A stretch of 64,000 bases of DNA from an uncultured Erythrobacter sp. (GTDB taxonomy: Bacteria; Pseudomonadota; Alphaproteobacteria; Sphingomonadales; Sphingomonadaceae), in contig CANNCL010000003.1 in the NCBI GenBank assembly GCA_947503155.1, forward strand, positions 186,001 to 250,000. Reading direction: 5' to 3'. The translations under genes and the position numbers were made by a program. The notes beneath the pieces are model-generated. The model ran no database searches, was not told the DNA's origin, and saw only the letters and a program-made list of their open reading frames with translations. Shown here one piece after another: positions 1 through 8,443 of this stretch. Position 1 is the first letter of the stretch, and each line of letters opens with the position of its first letter.

Positions 1-51
1 AAGGGGCGTCTTTTCGGCAAATATTGGCTCGCGCAGCATTGGTTCGTTCAT
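1..51 (-). CDS. 5' end of an unidentified gene, cut by window edge
   Basis: Reading leftwards, an ATG at 51-49 overlaps the TGA of the preceding VOC gene (ATGA arrangement). It opens 17 codons without a stop, beginning MNEPMLREPIF, before the window ends. The four-base overlap implies translational coupling, so this gene should be cotranscribed with the VOC gene and share its SoxR-controlled promoter. Too little protein is visible to assign a family. Confidence 0.55.
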   Translation of the reverse strand, partial: MNEPMLREPIFAEKTPL

Positions 52-452
52 GACGCATCTCCGGCATAGCTGACCACTTCGAACTCAATCCCGTCCCAAT
101 CGAAGAAATAGAACCGCTTGCCCGGCTCATAATCATCATGGCCAAACGGTTTGAGACCCGCGGCGGTGACGGCTCGCTCCGCACTGTCCAAATCATCGAC
201 GAGCAAACCGAGATGATTGAGCGGCTCGCCCTTTGAATAGTTTCTTTCGCTGTCGGCGCGCACATCGGCATTGGTGTACAGCGCAATATAGCTGGCCCCA
301 TTTCCGGGCAGTCCGACATGGACTGTGTCCCCGCCCAGCGCCGATTGCCCGCGCCAGCGCTCCTCCCATCCTAGCAATTGTTTGAACAATTCTGCGCTGC
401 GTTCGGGATTGGTCACAGTCAGATTGGCGTGTTCGATGGTTCCTGTTGGCAT
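48..452 (-). CDS. VOC (glyoxalase/bleomycin-resistance fold) family protein
   Basis: A 134-residue protein with the size and layout of a single-subunit vicinal-oxygen-chelate enzyme. It has two beta-alpha-beta-beta-beta modules, an early metal-ligand candidate His8 in the stretch IEHANLTV, a second module starting LNHLGLLVDDL, and a C-terminal FEVV glutamate that usually ligates the metal. VOC members include glyoxalases, dioxygenases and drug-binding proteins; the substrate cannot be read from sequence. The gene diverges from soxR, and a SoxR box sits in its promoter, so a role against redox-active compounds or their products is plausible. It overlaps the next leftward gene by four bases. 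Confidence 0.85.
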   Translation of the reverse strand: MPTGTIEHANLTVTNPERSAELFKQLLGWEERWRGQSALGGDTVHVGLPGNGASYIALYTNADVRADSERNYSKGEPLNHLGLLVDDLDSAERAVTAAGLKPFGHDDYEPGKRFYFFDWDGIEFEVVSYAGDAS

Positions 453-530
453 TGGCTTGGCTCCTTTGTCGCCGCATGTTGCGGCAGTTTGCTGCTGAAC
501 GCGGCTGCGTCCGAATCAGTCTGTGCAAAC

Positions 531-561
531 ATCATGCAACCTCAACCTAACTTGAGATCAA
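531..561 (-). promoter_or_regulatory. SoxR box inside a promoter with a 19-bp spacer, driving the VOC operon
   Basis: Positions 540-557 read CCTCAACCTAACTTGAGA, close to the E. coli SoxR site CCTCAAGTTAACTTGAGG, with outer half-sites CTCAA and TTGAG intact. On the minus strand the dyad lies between a -35 TTGATC (561-556) and a -10-like CATGAT (536-531). The spacer is 19 bp, the overlong spacing typical of MerR-family activated promoters. The plus direction has no equally good hexamer pair, so the VOC operon is the likelier activated target. soxR itself may be autoregulated through the same site. Confidence 0.75.
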
Positions 562-586
562 GCTAATTTTGTATTATGTGCGAAAG

Positions 587-1042
587 ATGGCCAAATCTCT
601 CTCTTCTCGCGACCTCATCCCCATCGGCGAAATGGCGCGCCGTACAGGGCTGACTGTGTCCGCCATCCGGTTTTACGAAGATAAGGGGCTAATCGAACCG
701 GTTCGCACGGGCGGCAATCAGCGGCGCTTCTTGCGCTCAGATTTGCGGCGGGTGAGTTTCATCCTGATCGCTCAGCAACTAGGCTTGTCTCTTGGTGAAA
801 TCGACCAAGAAATGCGTAAGCTGCCCTATGGCCGTACGCCCAATGCGCGCGATTGGCGCGCGATCAGCGCATCGATCCGCGGGCGCATAGAGGCGCGTAT
901 TGCCGAGCTTGAACGGACCCGAGACCGGCTCGACGGTTGCATCGGCTGCGGGTGTCTGAGCCTTGAGAAATGTGCGATTTACAACCCGGATGACAAGCTC
1001 GCTAGCCAAGGGCCGGGGCCGCGTCAGGTGCTTGCGCAATAA
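587..1042 (+). CDS. soxR: Redox-sensitive transcriptional activator SoxR
   Basis: A 151-residue MerR-family regulator. The N-terminal winged helix (IGEMARRTGLTVSAIRFYE, residues 13-31) is followed by a dimerisation helix and the SoxR-specific iron-sulfur motif C-x2-C-x-C-x5-C at Cys118, 121, 123 and 129. These positions match E. coli SoxR Cys119/122/124/130 with an offset of one. Oxidation of the [2Fe-2S] cluster switches the DNA-bound dimer to activate transcription. The ATG at 587 is preferred to an upstream TTG at 569, because the latter would add residues before the HTH and crowd the SoxR box. No soxS is visible; non-enteric SoxR proteins usually activate small local regulons. Confidence 0.95.
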   Translation: MAKSLSSRDLIPIGEMARRTGLTVSAIRFYEDKGLIEPVRTGGNQRRFLRSDLRRVSFILIAQQLGLSLGEIDQEMRKLPYGRTPNARDWRAISASIRGRIEARIAELERTRDRLDGCIGCGCLSLEKCAIYNPDDKLASQGPGPRQVLAQ

Positions 1043-1060
1043 GCGCCGCGAATGTGATGC

Positions 1061-1600
1061 CTAAAATTCTGGCCCAAGTTCCGGGTCAAGATCGCGCGGA
1101 CGGGCAAAATGCACCAGCTTTGCGCAGAAATTCTTCATATCGGCCCAATGTTCAATATCGCATTCCAAAACCGCAAACGTCGCGGTCGGAAATTTCACCG
1201 AAGCCTCTTTGAACAGGTCATTTTCGTGCGAGGGCGAGACCAGATCGAGCAGCAATTCCTGTAAGCCCGGATTATGGCCGGACATCAGGATCGTATCGGC
1301 CTCTACCCCGTCAATCACCGCATGTTCCTGCGCCACCTCGACAATAGTGTCGGTGCTGGCGAGGTACAGACGGTCATCATAGATCGGCGTAATCTCGGGC
1401 AATCCGCATTCCAGCGTCTCTTTAACGCGAATAGCAGGGCTGGCGATTAGCCGGTCCCATTTGATCCCGTGTTCGCGAATATGGTTCCCGATCAACACGC
1501 CTCCGCGCCGGCCCCGATCATTCAAGCCGCGATCAAAATCACGCTTTGCCATATCGTCCCATTCCGACTTTGCATGGCGCAAGAGACCCAAGATTTTCAC
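1061..1600 (-). CDS. SixA-like histidine phosphatase family protein
   Basis: A 179-residue histidine phosphatase superfamily protein. The catalytic RHxxS motif is at the N-terminus (LLRHAKSEW, His9), and the second conserved histidine is in MSGHNPGL. Its length and compact form resemble SixA, which removes phosphate from histidine phosphotransfer domains, but the family also acts on small molecules, so the substrate is open. It stands alone: convergent with soxR, and followed leftwards by no coupled gene. The protein appears soluble, with no signal peptide. Confidence 0.85.
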   Translation of the reverse strand: MKILGLLRHAKSEWDDMAKRDFDRGLNDRGRRGGVLIGNHIREHGIKWDRLIASPAIRVKETLECGLPEITPIYDDRLYLASTDTIVEVAQEHAVIDGVEADTILMSGHNPGLQELLLDLVSPSHENDLFKEASVKFPTATFAVLECDIEHWADMKNFCAKLVHFARPRDLDPELGPEF

Positions 1601-1764
1601 GAGATTGCTGTTCCCACCGACTTTGATTTGCAGGGCGCATCTATGCCAGCATCACCGGGTAAAGCAAATGCGGCAGCTTCGCGGTGCTAAGCTGGAGAGC
1701 GCACCGTCAAAACTGCCGCATCGAAACCCCGCTAGAAGAGAATGCGGGGTCAGAGTGCTTTATA

Positions 1765-2682
1765 TCAGATCACGCCCGGCTCTGCCGCGACCCACCAAGA
1801 ATTTAGCGTAACTGCCCCGGCGAGGAGCGCGGCCATAAAGATGCTAATGCGCTCCGCTGCTCGCGGTCCGAAACTTGGCAAGCGGATCGGCTTGGCATTC
1901 TTGCGGAATTCCTCGGCATAGCGCGGGTGCTCTGTACCCATCCAGCGATCCCAGAAAGTAAAGTAGAACCCAAAATTGTGACCCGATGAATGATGCAAAT
2001 CATGATGGGTCGTGGTGCTGATCCAGCTGGTGAAGCGATTATCGACCCAGCCAGCCGGGAAAATCTCATGGCCGGTATGCGCCATCACATTGCGGATGAT
2101 CATGTGCCACAGGAACAAGAACATCGCGAAGCCGGCATAAGCGAGACCCATCATGCTGGTCATAAGCAGGAATAGCGGCACAAAGGCGGCTTCCGCAGCG
2201 GCTTCCCAGCTTGAAAAACTATATGCGGTCCAAGGTGTAGGCGTGCGCGATTTGTGGTGGTGAAGATGGGTTGCATTAAACAGCCGTTTTGTGTGCATCG
2301 CCCGGTGGATCCAATAGAAATAGGCATCATGCAAAACCACGATCAGCGCAAATTGCCATGCCACCGTCACCAGCGCCGCGCTCTCGATATTGAGGTTGAT
2401 TACGCCAAATTCGCGCCCGATCAGCGTCGCCAAAGTCGTCACGCCAAACACAATCACCGTACGCAGCGACGACAGGATTTCGCGCGTGTAATCCTTACGA
2501 CTGGCAGACCGGGTTTGAATGCGGCGTGCCTTTGCCCAACCGCGAAAGACAAGCAGCAAAATGGTCATCGCGCCCGCCGCCATTAAATAACGACCCAGAT
2601 CGAAATACAGCACATTCATGAAATGCGCGCCGACACGCTCTGCGATATAGGCGAAGGTGTAAGCGGGTTCGGGGTCGGTCAT
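1765..2682 (-). CDS. Sterol desaturase / fatty acid hydroxylase family membrane protein
   Basis: A 305-residue integral membrane di-iron enzyme. Histidine clusters are visible as HDAYFYWIH..H (His118, 126, 130), HLHHH (139-143) and a late HDLHH, the eight-histidine pattern of the sterol desaturase/C-5 hydroxylase superfamily. Hydrophobic segments lie before each cluster. Such enzymes hydroxylate or desaturate lipids; in Erythrobacter-like bacteria relatives act on carotenoids or fatty acids, but the substrate cannot be told here. It is transcribed alone on the minus strand, about 110 bp from the AraC-type gene. Confidence 0.85.
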   Translation of the reverse strand: MTDPEPAYTFAYIAERVGAHFMNVLYFDLGRYLMAAGAMTILLLVFRGWAKARRIQTRSASRKDYTREILSSLRTVIVFGVTTLATLIGREFGVINLNIESAALVTVAWQFALIVVLHDAYFYWIHRAMHTKRLFNATHLHHHKSRTPTPWTAYSFSSWEAAAEAAFVPLFLLMTSMMGLAYAGFAMFLFLWHMIIRNVMAHTGHEIFPAGWVDNRFTSWISTTTHHDLHHSSGHNFGFYFTFWDRWMGTEHPRYAEEFRKNAKPIRLPSFGPRAAERISIFMAALLAGAVTLNSWWVAAEPGVI

Positions 2683-2791
2683 CGTGGCTGGCTCCTGATC
2701 GAGTTGATGACACAGTTTCTGGCGTGATCCTCGGATAAAATCTCATCAGCGGCGAAAAATGACGGTCGATTCCGAAATTGACCGTGGTTTT

Positions 2792-3871
2792 TCAGTTTTG
2801 ACCAGTCGTCTCTTCGCCGGACGGGGCGCTGTCATTGATCGCTAATCGCCTGAAATCAGTAGGGGTTGTGCCCGTTTCGCTGCGGAAGGCTCGATTGAAT
2901 GTCGGCAGTGAACTGTAACCGAGATCCATCGCGATTGTGAGCACTGGCAAATCAACCTCTTCGCGGTTGGCCAGTTTTTCGCGCGCCTCAGCGATCCGGT
3001 GTTGGTTCAAGAAGGCGGAGAAATTGCGATGCCCCATCCGGCGATTGATCAATGCGCGCAAACGGTGTTCTGGCGTTTCCAGATGGTCTGCAAGGCCCGC
3101 AATAGTCAGGCCCGGTTCGCGGTAAGTGCCCGCCGCCATCGCCGCGATCAGCTTTTCATGTAGCACGGTTTCCGACGGCGAAAGGTCAAGCGCCGGCTCT
3201 GGTTCGTCCGCCGGGTTGCCTGTTTGGGTGGTGAGGAGCAATTCAGGATCAGTGCGCATCAACGCAAGGCCCGCAAACAGCATCAACAACACAATGATGA
3301 GCGAATTGATCAGCTGAGCGACGGGCGAGCGGCTGTCCACAAATGTGACCATCTCGGCCATTTCAAATATCAGAATGCTTGCCGCTTGCGCCGCGACCAA
3401 TAACGGCAACCAAAGGCGGATGGCACGGCGTTGTTCAACCAGATCATCACTGCGTTCCAGCACACCGATACGAACAAGATCGATGATCAGGATCAGCGAG
3501 CCAAGGTGCAGGATGAAAAAGCCAACCAGATTGGCCGCGGGTATAAAATTCCCCAAAAACCAGCCGAGCAGCAGGATCGCAGCCGCGCCGATTATGATCC
3601 TTGGGGCGGGCTCGCGTTCAAACAGGCGTCTGGCAAATAACCAGATAAAGAACGGCGTCGAAAGCGAAAGCAGATCAATCCACGGATCAAACGGCCCAGC
3701 AGGGCCGGTCAGCGGCGTGGAATTGATAAGGTAGAAAATGACGCCAACGATCATTCCGATCAGCGGCACTTTGATCTGCGTGCGAACTTCATTGGCGGCG
3801 ATCTGTGCAAGCAGCATCAGGCCCGAACCCAGAGCGATCATCCGCAGAAGGTAATTAAACTCTTCGATCAT
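2792..3871 (-). CDS. Membrane-anchored AraC-family transcriptional regulator
   Basis: A 359-residue protein. The N-terminal two-thirds is a run of hydrophobic helices (about six to seven, residues 5-220). The C-terminal 100 residues are an AraC-type double HTH, with LAIAMDLGY-type helix and the family signature near FNRAFRSETGTTPTDFRR. The start ATG at 3871-3869 overlaps the TGA of the helicase gene (ATGA), favouring this start over an in-frame one further upstream inside the helicase. Membrane-bound AraC regulators of this layout presumably sense an envelope or membrane signal. The target genes are unknown. Confidence 0.85.
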   Translation of the reverse strand: MIEEFNYLLRMIALGSGLMLLAQIAANEVRTQIKVPLIGMIVGVIFYLINSTPLTGPAGPFDPWIDLLSLSTPFFIWLFARRLFEREPAPRIIIGAAAILLLGWFLGNFIPAANLVGFFILHLGSLILIIDLVRIGVLERSDDLVEQRRAIRLWLPLLVAAQAASILIFEMAEMVTFVDSRSPVAQLINSLIIVLLMLFAGLALMRTDPELLLTTQTGNPADEPEPALDLSPSETVLHEKLIAAMAAGTYREPGLTIAGLADHLETPEHRLRALINRRMGHRNFSAFLNQHRIAEAREKLANREEVDLPVLTIAMDLGYSSLPTFNRAFRSETGTTPTDFRRLAINDSAPSGEETTGQN

Positions 3872-6555
3872 GCCAGCGTATCTGGGGCATTGGCGGCGAT
3901 GTTTCCAGCCGCTTCGGCGGGCGCTGTCACATCTTTGCCGATCAATCCGCCGGAAACGCGCGCCAAGGCTTCGTCTAAGGTCACGCGGCGGATGCAAGTC
4001 CCCTCAGGAAAGGCGGTGAGCAGACGGGTTGGGAATGCAGCGGACAGGACGACGAAATGTCCGGCGTCGTCTTTGTTGCGGATCAGGCGGCCAAAACCTT
4101 GCGCGATACGGGCGCGGATGATGCGGTCATCGTGGTTACTGCCGCCATTTGCGGCGCGGCGGGATTTGTGGAGGATGTCGGGACGAGGCCAAGGAACAGC
4201 CTCCAGCACCACGCAGCGCAGGCTCCGCCCCGGCACGTCCACCCCGTCACGCAAGGCGTCCGTGCCCAGCAAGCTGGCCCGCGGATCATCGCGGAAGATA
4301 TCGACCAATGTACCCGTATCGATCGGGTCAACATGTTGAGCGTAAAGCGGCAGCCCTTCGCGCGCCAACCGGTCTGCGATACGTCCATGCACCGCGCGCA
4401 AACGCCGAATCGCGGTAAACAGGCCGAGCACACCGCCGCCGCTGGCCTCAATCAGGCGCGCATAGGCCCCGGCTAATCCAGGCAAGTCGCCTTTCTTGAC
4501 GTCAGTGACGATCAACACTTCGGCGCGGCTGGCATAATCGAACGGGCTATCGGCGGCGGATAGCAGCGGCTGGCTTTCGACATGCGCCGCGCCAGAGCGT
4601 TGGATCGCAGCATCCCATTTTATCTCTTGGGGTTCGCCGGCCTGCGCGCCAATACGGTCAGTTAAAGTCGCGCTGGTCAGCATCACGCCATGCGCTGGCT
4701 CCAGCACGGTTTTTGCAAACGGCTTCATCGGATCCAGCCACCGCCTGTGGATCGCGACGTCAAACTCACGGGCATCCGACCGATCAACCGCCAGCCAATC
4801 GACAAATTCCGGGTCCGCCGGTCCGCCCAGCCGTGCCAGCAGCGCCTCCCACGCAGTCAGCAAATCGACCCGCCATTGAAGCGAGAACCGCGCGCCTTCG
4901 ATCCGGGCGCGGCCCCCTCTATTATCGGGACCGTCGAGCCAGTCAGGCGGGTCCGTCATGATCGCCTCAAGCCGGCCGCCAAGCTGAATGAGCGGGGTGC
5001 GGATCGCCGCAAGAGCCTGAGCGCCAAGGCCCGCCGCTTCGATCACTTCGCCGGGAAGGCCGCTGGCTTCGGTTTCAATGCCGTATCCTGCATCCTGTCC
5101 GCCGCTTTCATCCCGCGCATAGGTTGCCATGCGCACCGCGCCGAGCAGCGCCTCAATCGGTCCCGATGGTTCGCCGTCGTGCAAGCGCTGCAACCAACCC
5201 TCGCCGGGCAGAGCCTTGCCCGCCTCGCAAGCCGCCTCAATCGCGACGCCGCCATCATCGTCATAACTGGCGACATCTGCGAGGCGTGCGGCGAGGCCCC
5301 TGCGGCGGCCCCGATTTTTACGTTCCGGCCCCATGATCCAGCGGCGCAGCTCAATCGCCTCTTGACCAGAAAGTGTTGCGGCGAAGGTGCTATCGGCTGC
5401 CTCAAAGACATGGTGCCCCTCGTCGAAGATTATTCGTGTGGGCCGCTGTGCATGATCACGCCCGCGCGCGGCATTGACCATCACCAGCGCGTGATTGGCA
5501 ATCACCAAATCCGCCTGAGCGCTGTCGCGAGCCGCGCGTTCGATGAAGCATTTTCGGTAATGCGGGCAACCGGCATAGATACATTCGCCGCGCTGATCGG
5601 TTAGCGCGGCAATACCGCGTTTGCGGAACAATGTGGCCAGCCAGCCGGGCAAATCGCCGCCGATCATGTCGCCATCGCGGCTAAACGCGGCCCAGCGCGC
5701 CACCAACTGCGCAAGGATTGCGGGGCGGCCTGCGAAGCCCCCTTGGAGCGCGTCTTCGAGATTGAGCAAGCACAGGTAATTCTCGCGCCCTTTGCGCACC
5801 ACCACTGGCGGCGTGCCATCGGGGCGTTTGACGGGCCATGCCCTGCGGCTTTCGCTGCGCAATTGGCGCTGCAAATTCTTTGTAAAGGTCGACACCCAAA
5901 CCGTGCCGCCCGATGCGCCGGCCCATAAAGATGATGGCGCGAGATAGCCCAAAGTCTTGCCAATACCGGTGCCCGCCTGCGCCAATGCCACATGCGGAAC
6001 TTCGCGTTTATCGCGCGGCGCAAAGATACGCGCGGCATCGGCGGCATAGGCGCGCTGCCCTTCGCGTTTTTCCGAACCTTTCCCGGTCAGCGCGTCGAGC
6101 TGCGCCAGCACTTGATCCTCTGGCAATTCGACCTGTCGCGGCGGGGCGCGTTCGCCGGTCTCCTCCCATTCAGGCAGGGCCGCAAACAGCCATTTCTCGG
6201 CTTGTTCGGGGCGTTTTATATGCGGTTTAATGACCTGCGCCCACGGCCAGCGCATCCGTTCCAAGGATTGCAGCGCGCTCCATGCCCCCGAACGTTCGAA
6301 CCATTCCGGGTCCTCACATGCCGCCACCATCGCGCCCGCCGCCAATTGCAGGAATGCGGGCACACCGTCGTCGCCCTCAGGCTCCGCCAATTCCAACGCC
6401 TGAGCCAGCCCGCGCGGGGTGGGCACGCAAAACCGCGCCGGGTGGACGAAGGCAAATAGCTCCAGCAAATCTAGGCCCGACAGATCGGGATAGCCCAGCC
6501 GGTTCGCGACCAATGGCGCGTTGAGCACCAAGATCGGCGTGTCGGCGGCGGCCAT
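3868..6555 (-). CDS. DinG/XPD-like ATP-dependent DNA helicase with Fe-S cluster
   Basis: An 895-residue superfamily 2 helicase. Walker A is GTGIGKT, Walker B is the FDEGHH box, and a late motif VI region reads RIAQGFGRLIRN. Between motifs I and II four cysteines (NYLC, RGEC, YAGC, YRKC) have the layout of the XPD/DinG 4Fe-4S domain. These enzymes unwind DNA 5' to 3' and remove R-loops or repair intermediates. The start at 6555 is chosen because AAGGGCG precedes it and the 71 codons upstream read as non-protein-like. The first ~200 residues are a family-specific extension. The stop overlaps the AraC-type start. Confidence 0.88.
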   Translation of the reverse strand: MAAADTPILVLNAPLVANRLGYPDLSGLDLLELFAFVHPARFCVPTPRGLAQALELAEPEGDDGVPAFLQLAAGAMVAACEDPEWFERSGAWSALQSLERMRWPWAQVIKPHIKRPEQAEKWLFAALPEWEETGERAPPRQVELPEDQVLAQLDALTGKGSEKREGQRAYAADAARIFAPRDKREVPHVALAQAGTGIGKTLGYLAPSSLWAGASGGTVWVSTFTKNLQRQLRSESRRAWPVKRPDGTPPVVVRKGRENYLCLLNLEDALQGGFAGRPAILAQLVARWAAFSRDGDMIGGDLPGWLATLFRKRGIAALTDQRGECIYAGCPHYRKCFIERAARDSAQADLVIANHALVMVNAARGRDHAQRPTRIIFDEGHHVFEAADSTFAATLSGQEAIELRRWIMGPERKNRGRRRGLAARLADVASYDDDGGVAIEAACEAGKALPGEGWLQRLHDGEPSGPIEALLGAVRMATYARDESGGQDAGYGIETEASGLPGEVIEAAGLGAQALAAIRTPLIQLGGRLEAIMTDPPDWLDGPDNRGGRARIEGARFSLQWRVDLLTAWEALLARLGGPADPEFVDWLAVDRSDAREFDVAIHRRWLDPMKPFAKTVLEPAHGVMLTSATLTDRIGAQAGEPQEIKWDAAIQRSGAAHVESQPLLSAADSPFDYASRAEVLIVTDVKKGDLPGLAGAYARLIEASGGGVLGLFTAIRRLRAVHGRIADRLAREGLPLYAQHVDPIDTGTLVDIFRDDPRASLLGTDALRDGVDVPGRSLRCVVLEAVPWPRPDILHKSRRAANGGSNHDDRIIRARIAQGFGRLIRNKDDAGHFVVLSAAFPTRLLTAFPEGTCIRRVTLDEALARVSGGLIGKDVTAPAEAAGNIAANAPDTLA

Positions 6556-6782
6556 AATCGCTTCGCCCTTAGACACAGCGCCAGTTTGCGCATTTGCCGC
6601 ACGCAACCAATTGCCCGCATGGCTCGCATGGAGCGCAGGCAGGGGGATCGGCGAAATAGCGGGAAGGGCAGGCGGCGAACTCACGGTGATGATGATGCGC
6701 GGACGGTTACGATATGTAAACGCACAGAGCCGAATGTTGCGCGGCTTTTGCCCGAGATTTGGGCACATAAAAGGGGGCGTCG

Positions 6783-7262
6783 ATGTTCAAAGGGATGATC
6801 GCAATTGCTGGCGGGGCTCTGTTCTGGGGGTCCGCGCTCTACGCACAGGGTGCGGCGCAAGACGCGGCGCAAGACACGGCACAAGATACGGCGCAGGCGG
6901 CTGCGCCAGCGGCTGACCCCGTCGCCCTTGCCAAAGTCGCCGCGGTTCAGCGCCATGTTGATGCCTATCGTTCGGGCGATCTCGACCGATTTGTCGCGAC
7001 TTTCACCGCCGACGCGCGCGTTGTCGCGAACGGTATTGTTGCCACTGGACGCGCGGAAATCCGCGCGCTGTATGCCGCCAATTTCGCACCGGGCGCGCCA
7101 TCTATCCGCATTACTGACAGCGGGATTGAGGGCGGCGCAGTGTTCTTGTCAGTCGGATATGTCTTCGAAGACGGGCAGGAGATGTGCTGTTCCTACACCG
7201 AATATGAAATCGACCTCGCATCAGACGGCGGACAGATCAGCGCGCTGCGTTCCACCGGGTGA
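6783..7262 (+). CDS. Secreted SnoaL/NTF2-like small protein
   Basis: A 159-residue protein. It starts with a signal peptide (MFKGMIAIAGGALFWGSALYA), then a low-complexity linker made of repeated AQDAAQDTAQDT units rich in Ala, Gln and Asp. From about residue 55 a NTF2-like domain follows (HVDAYRSGDLDRFVATFTAD, RAEIRALYAANF), as in SnoaL/ketosteroid-isomerase-like proteins. A periplasmic location is inferred. NTF2-like folds bind small hydrophobic ligands or form oligomeric scaffolds; no catalytic residues can be assigned. It diverges from the helicase gene and has a GGGGGCGTCG stretch just before the start. Confidence 0.7.
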   Translation: MFKGMIAIAGGALFWGSALYAQGAAQDAAQDTAQDTAQAAAPAADPVALAKVAAVQRHVDAYRSGDLDRFVATFTADARVVANGIVATGRAEIRALYAANFAPGAPSIRITDSGIEGGAVFLSVGYVFEDGQEMCCSYTEYEIDLASDGGQISALRSTG

Positions 7263-7384
7263 AAGCAGCAATTTTATCAGGGGTCTGCCCTAAGTGACTG
7301 TTAACCCCGTGGAGCTAAGAAAAAACGTGAGTGTTTTGGTACGACCCGGCGACAAAGCTGGGCGCGAAGTTCGAAGGGGATCGC

Positions 7385-8152
7385 ATGAGCTTTGGTAAGA
7401 AAGGTCTGGCAGCGGGGCAGGTTGCGCCCGCAGCGGGCGGCTTTGGCCGCGCGGCGCCGCCCACTGGGCAAGTGGCAGAGCAAAGCGCGGGGCAATCTTC
7501 GGCTGACGAACTTGCGGCAAAGCGCGAGGCTTTCTTAGCCTCCGAAAAGGCACGCCGAAAATCCGAAGTTGGTGAGATCACTCCGGCTTCACTGTCCTCC
7601 GAACCAGAGGATCACGACCCGCTCATCAATCTGCGCAATATGTCCCGCCCAGAACCGCGCCCGGCTCAGCCTTTGGGCGATGACGGTGCCGCGCGTAATG
7701 GAGTAGGCGGCGGATTAGGCGGCGGGCCGATCGGCGCGTCCGGCCTGAGCGCTGCGCAAGAGGCCGAGATCCGCGCGGCCGCGCACGGAATGGCGTATAA
7801 TAAGTCTGTCAGATACGGCTCGTCTGTATCAAGCGGATCTGGCAGCAGCTCCAGCGGCGGCTCAGGCTTCATCTTTGGCGATCCGCATAGCCGCAATATC
7901 GGCCTCGCTTATGTCTTGTGGTTTGTTTTGGGTCAGCTTTCCATGCACCGGTTTTATTGCGGGCAAAAAGACACTGCCTTCATACAATTGGCGCTCTGGA
8001 TCGGCAGCCTCGTCGTGCTGTTTATCTTTCCGCCGATTGGCTTGTTAGGATTGCTGATTTGGGTCTGTTGGCTGTTTGGCGATTTGTTCATGATCCCCGG
8101 AATGCTGCGCAAATTTCAGGCGGAACATGATTACCGCGGTGTTTTTGCCTAA
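7385..8152 (+). CDS. TM2 domain-containing membrane protein
   Basis: A 255-residue protein. The first ~150 residues are disordered, rich in Gly, Ala, Ser and Glu, with a poly-Ser/Gly stretch. The C-terminus is a TM2 domain: two hydrophobic helices linked by a short turn, preceded by a conserved RFYCGQKDTAF-like motif and ending in a WxFGDLF-type helix. TM2 proteins are poorly understood; the fold recalls a GPCR turn. The ATG at 7385 follows AAGGGGATCGC, a strong ribosome-binding site, and is preferred to a GTG at 7331. Confidence 0.8.
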   Translation: MSFGKKGLAAGQVAPAAGGFGRAAPPTGQVAEQSAGQSSADELAAKREAFLASEKARRKSEVGEITPASLSSEPEDHDPLINLRNMSRPEPRPAQPLGDDGAARNGVGGGLGGGPIGASGLSAAQEAEIRAAAHGMAYNKSVRYGSSVSSGSGSSSSGGSGFIFGDPHSRNIGLAYVLWFVLGQLSMHRFYCGQKDTAFIQLALWIGSLVVLFIFPPIGLLGLLIWVCWLFGDLFMIPGMLRKFQAEHDYRGVFA

Positions 8153-8189
8153 TGCGCCAATATTAGGCCGCTAACCCGGTTAGATATCG

Positions 8190-8239
8190 GACGAAAAAAT
8201 GAAGAGGGACGACCCGGCATCGCTGCCAAGCCGCCCCTC
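8190..8239 (-). terminator. Rho-independent terminator with GCGA tetraloop
   Basis: On the minus strand 8239-8204 fold into a hairpin with two 16-base arms, fully paired when G-U is allowed, closed by a GNRA-type GCGA loop. A T6 run follows at once. The plus strand would carry A-C mismatches, so the RNA is leftward. The nearest leftward gene, the GGDEF gene, ends 205 bases upstream. The intervening ~200 nt are therefore either a long 3' UTR or a small RNA using this terminator. Confidence 0.75.
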
Positions 8240-8443
8240 TCGTGCGACCCTCAGGGCGAATGCGCCCCAGGGCTGGCTCTAAAACTCTTCTCCACCCTTG
8301 GGTGACGCGCAAATTTGGCGCGCATTTGTTGCCGGTTAAAATAATGAACGATCGGACCTGCGTCTTTGATCCCAGTTTGCCCATCTTTTCGTGATCGGCC
8401 GCGACTTAGGCTAAGATTACAATGGGCGCGGGTTGCAGAGCGG

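Noticed and set aside
4690..5604. Long plus-strand open frame of ~304 codons
   Set aside because: It lies antisense inside the DinG/XPD-like helicase, whose minus-strand translation has all helicase motifs; the plus translation is Arg/Pro-rich and family-less.
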